Shown: one piece after another, positions 27,481 to 36,779 of the stretch
How positions within the stretch are numbered: position 1 is the first letter of the stretch
How the letters are laid out: each line of letters begins with the position of its first letter
NCBI RefSeq assembly: GCF_025370875.1
Contig: NZ_JAMXFD010000006.1
Location: 152,460-216,459, forward strand
Source of the DNA: Laspinema palackyanum D2c
GTDB lineage: Bacteria > Cyanobacteriota > Cyanobacteriia > Cyanobacteriales > Laspinemataceae
Reading direction: 5' to 3'
Length of the DNA: 64,000 nt
The notes under the pieces: model-generated
What the model saw: only the letters and a program-made list of their open reading frames with translations
What the model was told of the DNA's origin: nothing
Databases searched by the model: none
Translations under genes and position numbers: made by a program

Positions 27481-28026
27481 GGTTAATCCCTGAAGAATAT
27501 TGCAATCTAAATGCCGTTCTAGGGAACCGAAATTTCGCAGAACGGGTCTTCTGGCAACATTCCCTCTGGGATGGGAAATGCAGGCGCTCGCCCGATCAAA
27601 CCGGGTACTTATTCAAGCTCTATACTCAGATTCCAACCCCCAATCCGTACAGTTTTGTAAATTAATTTTCCGGAAAATCATTTTCGGGGACTTTTTTGCG
27701 GTGAACTTTCCCGAATTCAGAAATCTTAAGAATTAATTAAACTGCACTTTTATTAAAAAAAAATCATTGCACCTTCACCAGAATAAAAAAGTAGCAGGTC
27801 ACCGAAGGAATCGGCTATTTTTTCCCAAAACAAGGGTCGCGCCAAGGGTGGAGCGACCCCTTTAGTCCCAAAATATTTGTAGCAACAATAAAGGTGACAT
27901 AGACTCCGAGTTTTATGGGATATCCTCCTGGCCTGTCTCAACTTTAAAATACAAAAAACGAGAGGATAACCGCGTCTGTTTTCCTCTAGGGAATGGCAAA
28001 ATAAGGACAATTAAAATCGACTGTCG
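27481..28026. other. 546-bp gap with short hairpins, no gene
   Basis: Between the M23 leader and the MscS gene. CCGTTCT/AGAACGG near 27513-27545 and GGGTCGC (27834-27840)/GCGACCC (27853-27859) can form hairpins. The second part is AT-rich with A and T runs. Two open frames of about 80 codons show no protein-like features. The MscS promoter must lie here, but I cannot pick one confidently. Confidence 0.5.
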
Positions 28027-29829
28027 ATGTCGGGTGAGTCCAAAATCAAGCCATTGAGCTTCGTCGTGAAACCAAGAAGAACCGCTAATCCCTCTCGAAT
28101 TGGGAACTTTAAACCCCAGATCGGGGCAACCCTCATCACTTTGCTGGCCCTCATCGGACTCCTGTCCCTAACGCCGATGCCTAGGGCTGGAGCCACCGTA
28201 AACCCTTCACATCTAAAGTGGGTTGCGCCAGTGGGACAGTCCCAGGAGGCGATCGCCAGGGCACAACCTGAGCCCTACATCGCCCAATTCCGCTCGGAAT
28301 GGCTCAATCAGGAACTCCAACAAGCACAAGCTGCCGTTAGCTTGGATGGGAGACGCCTTTTCTTTGTCACTCGTGCGGGGGAATATCCCGCCGATGTTCG
28401 CGCCAACGTGATTGAAAATCAGCTCCAATCCGTTGCAGATTCGGCCATGCCCTTTGAGCTAGAGGTGCGCGAAACGAATCAACTGCCCGCCATTTACCTC
28501 AACGATCGCCTCTTAGTCACCGTCACTGCCGGGGATACGGAGGATAACTTCACCCCCCAAGCGCAAGCTGAAGTTTGGATGCGGGATATTCAAGAGGCCC
28601 TAGAACAAGCCCGAAGAGAACGCCAGGGTCGATTTATCCAGCGATCGCTGATTCACGCCATTGCCATTATCATCGCCATCTTGGTCCTGAATCGCGGATT
28701 AACCCAAATGTGGCGACGGTATCGCCAACCCTTGCGCGATCGCTTCAGAGGCACAAACTCCGAGGGAGAAACGGACAACTCCATCGGTGCAATGGATTTA
28801 TTATTCACCCTCCTCGGGACACTCTTCCGCATCGTCTTGGCAGTGGGGACCCTTCTTTATATTGCCAACCTCTTCCCCTTAACCCGACAATGGAGCTACC
28901 AGATCACCACCGTCCTGGTCACCTCCTTTACCACCCCCATTATCACCCTGACGGAACGCTCTTACAGCGTCATCGATCTGCTAATCATCACAGGGATGCT
29001 AATTGGGGTAGTCGCCATCTCAGGCATGGCAACCAATGCCTTGCGATCGCGGGTTTTGCGTCTGGCGGGACTGAATCGGGGTGCAGAAGAAGCCATCTCC
29101 ATCGTCACCAAATACTCCCTGATCATCATCGGCAGCGTCGTCCTCCTGCAACTCTGGGGACTAGATATCACCTCCCTCACCATCGTTGCTAGTGCCCTAG
29201 GTGTAGGGATTGGTTTCGGGTTTCAAGATATCGCCAAAAACTTTGGCAGTGGCATCGTTCTCGTTTTTGAGCGTCGCATTCAAATCGGGGATTTTGTCGA
29301 AGTCGGTCAATATGTCGGGACCATTGAGCGCATTGGGGGTCGCAGTACCACCATCCAAACCTTAGACCGGATTTTTATTATTGTGCCGAATTCCAAGTTT
29401 TTGGAAACCGAGGTGATTAACTGGTCCCACCGCAACCCGGTCTCTCGATTGCATCTGCCCGTTGGCGTCGCCTATACTTCTGATGTCCGCCAGGTCGAAA
29501 ATGCCCTGTTAGATGCTGCCAAAGGACATCCCGATGTCTTGCTGGTTCCCCCACCCCGGGTTCTTTTCAAAGGGTTTGGCAGCAGTTCTTTAGATTTTGA
29601 ACTGCTTATATGGATCTCGGAACCCAGTCAGCAGTTTGGGATTAAAAGCGATTTGTATTTCCGGATTTTCTCCTTGCTGCACCATATCGGGGTAGAAATT
29701 CCCTTTGCTCAACGAGATTTGCACGTTCGATCCGGAACTTTGCCGGTGCAACTTTCCCCGGAATTGGAACAGGCATTATTGAAATGGCTCGATCGCAATG
29801 GACATGGCAACCCGGGGGAGAGGTTGTGA
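28027..29829 (+). CDS. MscS-family mechanosensitive channel with extended N-terminus
   Basis: 600 aa, much longer than E. coli MscS (286 aa). A signal or first membrane segment (LITLLALIGLLSLTPMPRAG) is followed by a soluble domain of about 140 residues, then five or six membrane helices (about 205-405). The pore helix and beta domain read SALGVGIGFGFQDIAKNFGS and ERRIQIGDFVEVGQYVGTI, followed by PNSKFLETEVINWS. The C-terminal alpha/beta domain has FGIKSDLYFRIF. It opens under membrane tension to release solutes during osmotic downshock. It converges with the next gene (47 bp apart). Cyanobacteria typically have several such paralogues. Confidence 0.93.
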   Translation: MSGESKIKPLSFVVKPRRTANPSRIGNFKPQIGATLITLLALIGLLSLTPMPRAGATVNPSHLKWVAPVGQSQEAIARAQPEPYIAQFRSEWLNQELQQAQAAVSLDGRRLFFVTRAGEYPADVRANVIENQLQSVADSAMPFELEVRETNQLPAIYLNDRLLVTVTAGDTEDNFTPQAQAEVWMRDIQEALEQARRERQGRFIQRSLIHAIAIIIAILVLNRGLTQMWRRYRQPLRDRFRGTNSEGETDNSIGAMDLLFTLLGTLFRIVLAVGTLLYIANLFPLTRQWSYQITTVLVTSFTTPIITLTERSYSVIDLLIITGMLIGVVAISGMATNALRSRVLRLAGLNRGAEEAISIVTKYSLIIIGSVVLLQLWGLDITSLTIVASALGVGIGFGFQDIAKNFGSGIVLVFERRIQIGDFVEVGQYVGTIERIGGRSTTIQTLDRIFIIVPNSKFLETEVINWSHRNPVSRLHLPVGVAYTSDVRQVENALLDAAKGHPDVLLVPPPRVLFKGFGSSSLDFELLIWISEPSQQFGIKSDLYFRIFSLLHHIGVEIPFAQRDLHVRSGTLPVQLSPELEQALLKWLDRNGHGNPGERL

Positions 29830-29875
29830 ACCCGTCGGCACTCTGTCCCACTCCACCGGAGAACCCTGGCTATTT

Positions 29876-30583
29876 TCACGGCAAAAATGCCAACACTGTG
29901 GCGGGAGAACCGGAACCCTGGACCAACTGCAACGGCGCGATCGCCAAGGTTGTTCCCGTGGGTGGCAACTGGTTCAAGTTTGTGAGATTTTCCAGGACAA
30001 TGCGTGGTTGTTCCAATACTTGCCGGTTGGTGGCAAAGGTCAAATCTTGTCCCCCATCGACCCCATGCGTATCAATTCCCACGCCGCCAATCTGACGGTG
30101 ATCGAGCAAAAATTGGGTGGTTTCTGGGGCAAAACCAGGAAAGTGCTGCTGGTTGATAAAAGCATCGGGGTCGGACCACTTGTGCTGCCAGCCGGTATAT
30201 AATAAGACTACCGTCCCAGCAGAGATTTCCCCTTGTTCGGCTTCCCAGGCCAATACATCAGCGCAAGTTAGAGTATAATCTGGATTCTCATCGGCCATTT
30301 GACAGATATTGATCACAACGGCTTTGACAATTAAGGACTCGGCAGAATAAGTCTCAATTCCTACTCCTTCGGGATAAAAACTATTGGGTGCATTCAGATG
30401 GGTGGCGCTATGTTCTCCCATCGCAAAGCGGCGTAAATAATAGCCATCGGTAGATAAGGTGGCGATCGCCTCGAACTCAACAGGAGGATCTCCCGGCCAT
30501 TGGGGGATATTGGAGGCGATCGGGTGACTCAGATGAATCACCTGGGAATAATTAATTGTTTTAGGAGAAAATGGCGGCTTCAT
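29876..30583 (-). CDS. Cyclase-family protein (kynurenine formamidase-like), divergent metal motif
   Basis: 235 aa, of the cyclase/KynB fold. The start (VIHLSHPIASNIPQWPGDPP) and the C-terminus (ENLTNLNQLP, GSGSPATVLAFLP) fit the family. The metal-binding motif normally reads HxGTHxDxPxH. Here it is HSATHLNAPNSF, so Gly, Asp and the last His are replaced by Ala, Asn and Ser. The later His of the usual H-R-x-L-L segment is Asn (TNRQVL), while the Glu of IVLENL is kept. It may bind one metal instead of two, or act on another substrate. I would not call it a kynurenine formamidase without a test. Confidence 0.8.
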   Translation of the reverse strand: MKPPFSPKTINYSQVIHLSHPIASNIPQWPGDPPVEFEAIATLSTDGYYLRRFAMGEHSATHLNAPNSFYPEGVGIETYSAESLIVKAVVINICQMADENPDYTLTCADVLAWEAEQGEISAGTVVLLYTGWQHKWSDPDAFINQQHFPGFAPETTQFLLDHRQIGGVGIDTHGVDGGQDLTFATNRQVLEQPRIVLENLTNLNQLPPTGTTLAIAPLQLVQGSGSPATVLAFLP

Positions 30584-30732
30584 GGCGATGAATGAGGGTT
30601 AAATATTTTCGCTGATCATAAACCCTCAGCAAAAATTTTAAGAGAGTAACCGGATCGAGGGTGAGTGTTCGAGATAGAGTGACGAGCGATCGCGATCGCC
30701 AAAGTCAACGCTGACCATTAAATGGACCAAAA

Positions 30733-31143
30733 ATGGAGTTTATGCAAATCTCGACTTGGGTTACAGAACAATATGCAGAAACCTACTTGCTGACTTGGTT
30801 GCTCAGTCAGGGGGAATTGTGGTGGTGCGAGGGAGAAGTTTACCAAGCGACCGTTTTGACCGATGGCGATCGCCTCCAAGCCTTCGTCCAAAATAGCGAA
30901 GAGGATGAACTGATTAAACAAGTCGCTCAAAACTTGACAGAAAAAGCAAGCTGGGATAGAATCGCTAATTCATTAAACCGGATTTTCCAAATTTATCGAC
31001 AAGAATTGATGCACCTCCCAGTGCTTCGTTATCAACAAGAGGCGAAACTGGAAAAACACTCGAAAAACGGCCAAAAACCGGCCTTACTCCAACCGGAATT
31101 TATTAATCCCTACGCGGATAGTTTAACCGGATTAAATGATTAA
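30733..31143 (+). CDS. Conserved-looking hypothetical protein
   Basis: 136 aa, unrecognised. It is soluble and acidic in the middle, with many aromatic residues in the first third (STWVTEQYAETYLLTWLLSQ, ELWWCEGEVYQATVL) and a helical centre (LIKQVAQNLTEKASW, ANSLNRIFQIYRQELMHLP). The C-terminal 30 residues look disordered. Codon use matches the neighbours, and an upstream HIP1-rich region supports a native gene. ATG at 30742 is an alternative start three codons downstream. No partner gene is evident. Confidence 0.6.
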   Translation: MEFMQISTWVTEQYAETYLLTWLLSQGELWWCEGEVYQATVLTDGDRLQAFVQNSEEDELIKQVAQNLTEKASWDRIANSLNRIFQIYRQELMHLPVLRYQQEAKLEKHSKNGQKPALLQPEFINPYADSLTGLND

Positions 31144-31383
31144 GAAACTGGGCTTAAACTTCCTGGCGAGCTGCGGAGGAAATCACCGTGTTATTCCTCC
31201 GACTTAATTCCCGGACCCGGCTGTTCTCCAAAACATCTCAGGACTGACGAATTTTGGAGAGAGAACCTCTATATCTGTAGGGGCATTCAAGCCAATGGGC
31301 CTACAGATATAGAGATAATGAATAAGTTTTTTACTCCATTCTTTCACCCTAAAACGGGGAATTTTCATGAGTTTAAGACCCCG

Positions 31384-32442
31384 TTATGAACGCCGACGAG
31401 GTAAAATGTCTCGAATACTCATCGGCAAATTGCCCACTATCAATCGCTCGATCGCCTCCTCATTGCGCTGATATTGAATCCCGGCATAAATCACCAACAG
31501 TCCCAACACCATTAAAGTTAAGGGAAACAACAAAGACCCCTGAAACGTTCGATAGGATAAATCATATAATAGCAAGGAAATCCCTAGGCTTCCAAATACG
31601 ATAAAAACCCGTCGGTGCAACAAAACTGACAACAAAATTAAGCCGAGATTAATGAACAAATAAATAAGAGGGTTACCGGAGAAAGCCAGTCCCATGAAGG
31701 TCATACTAAACCAAAACGACATCAACCCAAATAAATAAAGCCAAAAGGCATAATCTTCTTCAATGCGGCTGGTTTTTACATCCACCCAGTAGGCCACCAT
31801 CAAACAAATCAATCCAAACCAGAAAAATACCCAATAGTCTTGGTAGGACCACCAGGTTTCCCCGGTAGTATAAAAAACACTGACAGCAGTGAGATGAATA
31901 GATAAAAATCCAAAAGCCAAGGCAATTGGAGCTGTTAAAAAAGGAAATTTTATAAATTTTATTGCAATCAATCCCACCAAAATAGTAGCTAACTCCATCA
32001 GAATAAAAATGCTTTTTTCCTGAATAAAATAGGTATAAGGAGCATCGTAAAGATAGGGAATCGGCCATGATTCTATCTGACTTACCAGGCCAAACACAGC
32101 CAGGGGAGTCATGCAGACTGCAATAGTAAACAGGAGTCCGCCCGGTATTTTTAAATTTTGCTTAAACCACAGAGTGTTCCCGGCAAGGACAAACAAAAAA
32201 GCGTAAAAGCAAGCTAAGAATAACAAACCCTTGCCCCCAAACTCCTCCCAAGCTAAAGTCATAAACCAACTCATTCCTGACAGCACAATGAATGCTCCAA
32301 AATAGTAGGCAACATTGGCGAAATTAAACTGGGGGCGGTTACTCGTCCGCTTTTGGAGTGCATTCCAGAGGGATTCTCCTTGTTCTGGGGAGAGAATTCC
32401 TTCCAAGACTGCCCAATCGATGTCCTTTTTAACAATCTTCAT
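31384..32442 (-). CDS. Multi-pass membrane protein (DUF2157-like)
   Basis: About 352 aa. A short cytoplasmic N-terminus (KKDIDWAVLEGILSPEQGESLWNAL) resembles the DUF2157 N-terminal motif. About ten hydrophobic helices follow (VAYYFGAFIVLSGMSWFMTL, GLLFLACFYAFLFVLAGNTL, and so on). A charged tail of about 20 residues ends RDILPRRRS. The frame extends 14 codons upstream, but ATG at 32442 gives the better family start. The function is unknown; the protein is probably in the plasma or thylakoid membrane. Confidence 0.7.
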   Translation of the reverse strand: MKIVKKDIDWAVLEGILSPEQGESLWNALQKRTSNRPQFNFANVAYYFGAFIVLSGMSWFMTLAWEEFGGKGLLFLACFYAFLFVLAGNTLWFKQNLKIPGGLLFTIAVCMTPLAVFGLVSQIESWPIPYLYDAPYTYFIQEKSIFILMELATILVGLIAIKFIKFPFLTAPIALAFGFLSIHLTAVSVFYTTGETWWSYQDYWVFFWFGLICLMVAYWVDVKTSRIEEDYAFWLYLFGLMSFWFSMTFMGLAFSGNPLIYLFINLGLILLSVLLHRRVFIVFGSLGISLLLYDLSYRTFQGSLLFPLTLMVLGLLVIYAGIQYQRNEEAIERLIVGNLPMSIRDILPRRRS

Positions 32443-32708
32443 AAAACCTGTCAAAGAATAGGGTAGATAGGTGGATGATAGCATCGAGTGCTAAAAAGCC
32501 CTCTGAATCGGATGAGATAGCAAGATTGTCCTTGGAATAGGGTGGAAAGTTCTGACACCCTAGCTGAAAATTACTCAAGAGTGGAAACATTATCCGGCCA
32601 AAAGCGATCGCTCTAAAGTTGGGAACTCACCGCCAACACAGGTCTCCGTTTGTGGCGATCGCTCCCTAAAATTAAAATAAAGTTTCGCAAGGGTAAAGAA
32701 GGATAGTG

Positions 32709-33623
32709 ATGAAACCGTTTAAAAATCGGACCATTCTAGGGGTAGGACTGGGCCTCTGGGCGATCGCCTCCACGGGATTCAACATCCCCGCCACCACCGC
32801 GCAATCCCCCTTACAACTGGCGCAGGCAACAGGCACCCTCTGTCGGCAAGTCACCGAACAACAGGGACTGGCGATCCGTTCCCAACCCAACCCCAACTCG
32901 GCTGCGATCGGAGGCGTCGATTTTAATGGCACCCTCACCCTCGCCGAAGGTGCTCGCCAGATTCCCGGTCCCGATGGTCGAGTTTGGTTTGAAATCATAG
33001 CACCCGTGCGGGGGTACGTTTCTAACGGCGAACCCGGAAGTTCGGGCAATTTTGTCCCCTGTACCGGAACTGCCACCCCTTTCCCCAACCAAACCCCCTC
33101 TCCCAACCTCGGTACAACCTCCCTTTGCCGTCGAGTGGACCCCAATCTGGCCCCCCAAGGCATCACTGTTCATGCCGATGCCAACCGATTTGCTACCAAT
33201 CGCGGTGGATTAGCACCGGGAGCACAGGTTTTACTCGCACCGAATGCTCAGTATCTGCCGGATCAAAATCGGGAACCCCGGACTTGGATTGAAATTTCCT
33301 CCCCAATCGTCGGGTATATCCCCACGGAAAGCTTAATCTACTGCAATGGAGGAGTTTCTGCGAATCCCCTCAATCCCACTCCCGTAACTGCCAATCTCTG
33401 CCGTGAAGTAGAAGGTCGAGAGGCACCGGATGGATTGGTCATTCGCGCTGAACCCACCAGTTCCGCCGCCTATCTAGGTGTCGTCCCCCCTAGAGCAAGG
33501 GTGACTCTCATCCCCAATTATCAAATCCTACGCGATCGCAACTCAGAAGCACGAGAGTGGGTACAAATTACGACCCCAGTATCGGGGTTTGTCTCTACAG
33601 ATAGTTTAATTATGTGTCGATAG
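32709..33623 (+). CDS. Secreted protein with three bacterial SH3-like repeats
   Basis: About 304 aa. A signal peptide (residues about 1-36, GVGLGLWAIASTGFNIPATTAQS) precedes three SH3-like units, each starting with a cysteine: TLCRQVTEQQGLAIRSQPNP, SLCRRVDPNLAPQGITVHAD and NLCREVEGREAPDGLVIRAE. Each contains RxWxEI-type and GYVSNG/GFVSTD segments. Each unit also ends near a second cysteine, suggesting a disulfide outside the cell. AAGGA lies just upstream of ATG at 32709. The next plus-strand gene is a shorter paralogue. Such domains bind peptidoglycan or proteins; the ligand is unknown. Confidence 0.85.
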   Translation: MKPFKNRTILGVGLGLWAIASTGFNIPATTAQSPLQLAQATGTLCRQVTEQQGLAIRSQPNPNSAAIGGVDFNGTLTLAEGARQIPGPDGRVWFEIIAPVRGYVSNGEPGSSGNFVPCTGTATPFPNQTPSPNLGTTSLCRRVDPNLAPQGITVHADANRFATNRGGLAPGAQVLLAPNAQYLPDQNREPRTWIEISSPIVGYIPTESLIYCNGGVSANPLNPTPVTANLCREVEGREAPDGLVIRAEPTSSAAYLGVVPPRARVTLIPNYQILRDRNSEAREWVQITTPVSGFVSTDSLIMCR

Positions 33624-33710
33624 GGGAGATGGGGGAGATGGGGAGGATGGGAAATTCAGTCGTTCCTTCCCCCGTTTGTAGTAACGACTTCAGTCGTTTC
33701 CGGATCTTCA
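33624..33710. repeat. Solo copy of the GTAGTAACGACT repeat family
   Basis: GGGGAGATGGGGGAGATGGG (starting at 33625) is followed by GTTTGTAGTAACGACTTCAG (33674 onward), which is 29 bases identical to the left arm of the element at 23580. No right arm follows, so this is a half copy. Confidence 0.7.
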
Positions 33711-33862
33711 TCACCCCGCCAAAAAAGATTACTTAATTTCCCCCAGAAGAATGAATTAATTGAGCCGAAATTCCCTATAAAATTAAACCATTTTTCCCTT
33801 GCCTGCTCCCCCAATTTCCCGATATAAATCTCGGTAAACTCTGATAAATTTTTCATTAACAT
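33656..33862 (-). CDS. Small hypothetical protein, doubtful
   Basis: 68 codons. The first 45 or so look protein-like (LSEFTEIYIGKLGEQAREKW, FNFIGNFGSINSFFWGKLSN), while the last dozen (ETTEVVTTNGGRND) are translated from the repeat element that occupies 33624-33710. The element may therefore have replaced the original 3' end of a small gene. There is no clear ribosome site. It could also be chance. Confidence 0.3.
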   Translation of the reverse strand: MLMKNLSEFTEIYIGKLGEQAREKWFNFIGNFGSINSFFWGKLSNLFWRGDEDPETTEVVTTNGGRND

Positions 33863-33922
33863 CAGAATTTACCGCTAAAATTAAAGACTGAACCTGTTTG
33901 AATTGGAGACAAAAATTAACCC

Positions 33923-34576
33923 ATGAAGTTGTTAAATCTGTGGACAATCCCGATCGCCCTCCTGAGTGTCATAACCAGCACTCTACCCAAGGCGATCGCC
34001 ACCCCTCTGGCACAGGCAGAACCCCCCGATCTGTGCCGTCGCGTCACGGAACGCCGGGGTTTAGCGGTCCATCGGACCCCAGACCCCAGTCAAACCCAAA
34101 TTGGCGGCGTAGACCCCAATGCCACGGTGACTTTAGCTGCTGATGCTGAACCCATTGTCGGTTCTGATGGTCGAATTTGGATTAAAATCACTGCACCTGT
34201 TGAAGGCTATATTTCCAATGGCCCCCCGAATAGTGGTGGCAATCTCGCCTACTGTTCCGGCAGTGCAGGACCCAGACCCTCTACACCCCCACGGACTTCT
34301 ACGGCACCATCCCCAGTTGCGGAAACGCCTGAGATTCCCAATGGTCAGTTTTGCCGCCAAGTGAATGGACTGGTGACACCCCAGGGTCTGGCGATTCGTT
34401 CTGCTGTTTCTGGTCCTTCTCAGTATCTCGGAGGAGTTCCCGCCAATGGGCGAGTGCAATTGATTGAAGATTACGAATATATTCCCGATCCCGGGGGAAT
34501 TCAACGCTCGTGGGTGGAGATAGAAGCTCCCATTAAAGGGTTTGTTTCTGTCAATAGTTTGATTCGCTGTTTTTAA
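33923..34576 (+). CDS. Secreted protein with two SH3-like repeats, paralogue of its neighbour
   Basis: 217 aa. A signal peptide (residues about 1-32, ending near LAQAEPP) is followed by two SH3-like units starting DLCRRVTERRGLAVHRTPDP and QFCRQVNGLVTPQGLAIRSA, joined by a Ser/Pro-rich linker. The units match those of the gene at 32709 (GGVDPNATVTLA, DGRIWIKITAPVEGYISNG). The two genes are in the same direction about 300 bp apart, so a local gene duplication with loss or gain of one unit is likely. Function unknown. Confidence 0.85.
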   Translation: MKLLNLWTIPIALLSVITSTLPKAIATPLAQAEPPDLCRRVTERRGLAVHRTPDPSQTQIGGVDPNATVTLAADAEPIVGSDGRIWIKITAPVEGYISNGPPNSGGNLAYCSGSAGPRPSTPPRTSTAPSPVAETPEIPNGQFCRQVNGLVTPQGLAIRSAVSGPSQYLGGVPANGRVQLIEDYEYIPDPGGIQRSWVEIEAPIKGFVSVNSLIRCF

Positions 34577-34671
34577 TAGATAATTATTGCCAAATTTCCA
34601 TCTTATGCTATTTAACCAGGGTGCATTGTTTTAAGGGATTGAGTTAAGGGCAAATTTCCAAAAAAAGTCAG

Positions 34672-35694
34672 CTATTGCGGGAAAACTGAGACTAGATTTT
34701 GGTCTGGATTAATCTCTATTTTGGCCCGACCAAATTGTTCGATGACTCCGGCATTGGTGGTTAAATGTAAAGAAAGGGCTTGGGCATGATAATAGGTGTC
34801 AGATGTGGCTAAGGCTGCAGGTAATAATAATTGGTCCGCGAGATAGATATCAACAGCGGCACCACTGTGATGAAATTCCAACAAGGCATCACAGGCGCGA
34901 TCGGCGACTTGATCCGAGGGCAATCCCTGTTTCCCTAATGCACTGAATCCAGCGGTGCTATTGCGATAGTCCGCCGTTAGAAATAGGCCCGCCCCGGGAG
35001 CAATTCCTTTTTCCCGGGTGGTTTGTACCTGAACTTTCATTTGGGCCTCGCGTAAGCGATTTTCGGCGCGGTTGGCCATGCGTTGGGGAATGTGAGAGGG
35101 GAGTTCAGTGACGGCAGCTAATCCTCTCACCTGTTGAAGTTTACCCCGGTCCTGGAGATTAAGTCCCGAGAGGGGCTGGCCCCCGGTCACCCGGAGTTGG
35201 ATTTCGCCCCCACCTCGGGGATACCACCCCCACTTGACTAAGGTGACTTCGGCACAGACTCCCATGCGGGCGATCGCCGGTAAATAAACCTCCTGAATGT
35301 AGGGAAAAGCGGGACTAAAGGCCACATGGGTCCCCCCGCATAGGGTAATCCGGGATTCTCCTGGGGTGAGGGCTAAAGGGAGCAAAATCGTCTGTAAGAC
35401 TAGACTCACGGACCCGGCAGTAGTCACATCAAACCGATAGTGACCCGGTTGAGGGGGGGATTGGGGAATAAATTCTAAATATTGAGAGCCCAGGGAGTCC
35501 CCGTAAACTTTGGCATTGCAGAGGGTCGCTGCGGCGCGGACCCCGGTGAGGTGTTGGGCGGCTAAACCGGGTTTAGGGCGTCCAGCACGAATGCGATCGA
35601 GGGTGAGGGGAGTCCCCGTGAGGGTCGCCAGACTCAGGGCAGTGCGGAGGACCTGACCCCCACCTTCTCCAAACGAGCCGTCAATATGAATCAT
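34672..35694 (-). CDS. rtcA: RNA 3'-terminal phosphate cyclase
   Basis: 340 aa, the usual RtcA length. It converts RNA 3'-phosphate ends to 2',3'-cyclic phosphates using ATP through an enzyme-adenylate. Motifs are IDGSFGEGGGQVLRTALSLA at the N-terminus, RAGRPKPGLAAQHL, FPYIQEVYLPAIARMG, PRGGGEIQL, VDIYLADQLLLPAAL and, near the C-terminus, SLHLTTNAGVIEQF, which holds the expected active-site histidine. No rtcB or RtcR regulator lies next to it. The start is ATG (MIHIDGS). It overlaps the longest possible frame of the divergent Tab2 gene, but not that gene's chosen start. Confidence 0.96.
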   Translation of the reverse strand: MIHIDGSFGEGGGQVLRTALSLATLTGTPLTLDRIRAGRPKPGLAAQHLTGVRAAATLCNAKVYGDSLGSQYLEFIPQSPPQPGHYRFDVTTAGSVSLVLQTILLPLALTPGESRITLCGGTHVAFSPAFPYIQEVYLPAIARMGVCAEVTLVKWGWYPRGGGEIQLRVTGGQPLSGLNLQDRGKLQQVRGLAAVTELPSHIPQRMANRAENRLREAQMKVQVQTTREKGIAPGAGLFLTADYRNSTAGFSALGKQGLPSDQVADRACDALLEFHHSGAAVDIYLADQLLLPAALATSDTYYHAQALSLHLTTNAGVIEQFGRAKIEINPDQNLVSVFPQ

Positions 35695-35763
35695 AGATCA
35701 ACTCCAGTTAATGATACGATCGCTCATAGAGAAAGTAGGCTGGGAAAACGGCGCAAAATATCG

Positions 35764-36642
35764 ATGAGCAAAACGTGGGAACTAGATTTTTACTCCAAAC
35801 CGATTCTCGATGAGAATGGCAAAAAGCGCTGGGAAGTGCTCATCTGTGAGAGTCCGACCGATACCTGCTCCACGGAAGAGTTGTTGCGCTTTTCAAAATA
35901 TTGTTCCAGTAGCGAAGTCAATTCGATGTGGTTAGGAGATGCCATCAACGAAGCGATCGCCCTGGCTGGCAAACCGCCGACGCAGATTCGCTTTTTCCGT
36001 CGCCAGATGAACAATATGATCACAAAAGCCTGCAAGGATTTGGGAATTACCTCCAAACCCTCCCGGCGGACTGTCGCGCTATACCGTTGGTTGCAGGAAC
36101 GGATGGACACCATTTATCCCTTAGAACCGGGGTTTCAAGGGGCGGGGTTAACTCCTTCGGTGCAATTTGAAACGCCGAAACCGGAACGCCTTCCCGATGC
36201 GCTACAGGGCGATCGCTGGGCATTCGTCACCTTGGAGGCGGGTAGCTTTGCAGAAATGAACGAGTGGGATATTGGCTTTAAAGAAGCCTTTCCCATTTTA
36301 GGTGAAAAAAGTTTAGTGCCTCAGATCAGCACAGACACCATCATTCCGGGGATGATTGTCTTCTCAAACCGGGCGAAAGCCCTAGCGGGATGGATGTCAG
36401 GACTAGAGTTAGGGTTTTTGAAGCCCGAACTGGAAGAACCCGGACAGGTGGTTTTAGAAACCGGGTTTAATGAGCGATGGATTTTGGCGAATTTAACAGA
36501 TAAAACCACTCGCGCCGAAGCGGCTGGATTTGCCGAAACCAAGGATAAAGCCCAAGGGGTGCATTTTTTAGCCATTCAAACCGATCCCAATTCGGAATCT
36601 TTTGCCGGATTTTGGCTATTACAGGAACTCAACTTAGCGTAA
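35764..36642 (+). CDS. Tab2/Atab2-family RNA-binding protein
   Basis: About 292 aa. Its plant and algal relatives bind the psaB 5' leader and are needed for photosystem I translation; the cyanobacterial role is less clear. Typical segments are TWELDFYSKPILDENGKKRW at the start, IRFFRRQMNNMITKACKDLG, PSRRTVALYRWLQER, LPDALQGDRWAFVTLEAG and the C-terminal FAGFWLLQELNLA. The frame extends 26 codons upstream into the rtcA 5' end, but ATG at 35764 gives the family N-terminus. No strong ribosome site is visible. Divergent from rtcA. Confidence 0.9.
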   Translation: MSKTWELDFYSKPILDENGKKRWEVLICESPTDTCSTEELLRFSKYCSSSEVNSMWLGDAINEAIALAGKPPTQIRFFRRQMNNMITKACKDLGITSKPSRRTVALYRWLQERMDTIYPLEPGFQGAGLTPSVQFETPKPERLPDALQGDRWAFVTLEAGSFAEMNEWDIGFKEAFPILGEKSLVPQISTDTIIPGMIVFSNRAKALAGWMSGLELGFLKPELEEPGQVVLETGFNERWILANLTDKTTRAEAAGFAETKDKAQGVHFLAIQTDPNSESFAGFWLLQELNLA

Positions 36643-36779
36643 AGTTGTGAAGTGTGAAGTCTTGTCGCGTCCGCAACATCCAGTTGCGTTCTACAAGTGT
36701 GAACTGTTGGGGAAAGAGATTTCTGATTTTACCCTAGCTGTTTCACCCTTCACCCTTCATCCTTCATCCTTGAATTCTC

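Noticed and set aside
27753-28010. 85-codon minus-strand open frame
   Set aside because: Composition looks random, there is no start signal, and it spans a hairpin and A/T runs.
34800-34860. Possible loss of the active-site histidine in RtcA (IYLADQ in the C-terminal part)
   Set aside because: The expected catalytic histidine lies further on in SLHLTTN, which is intact; the position in question is not the nucleophile.
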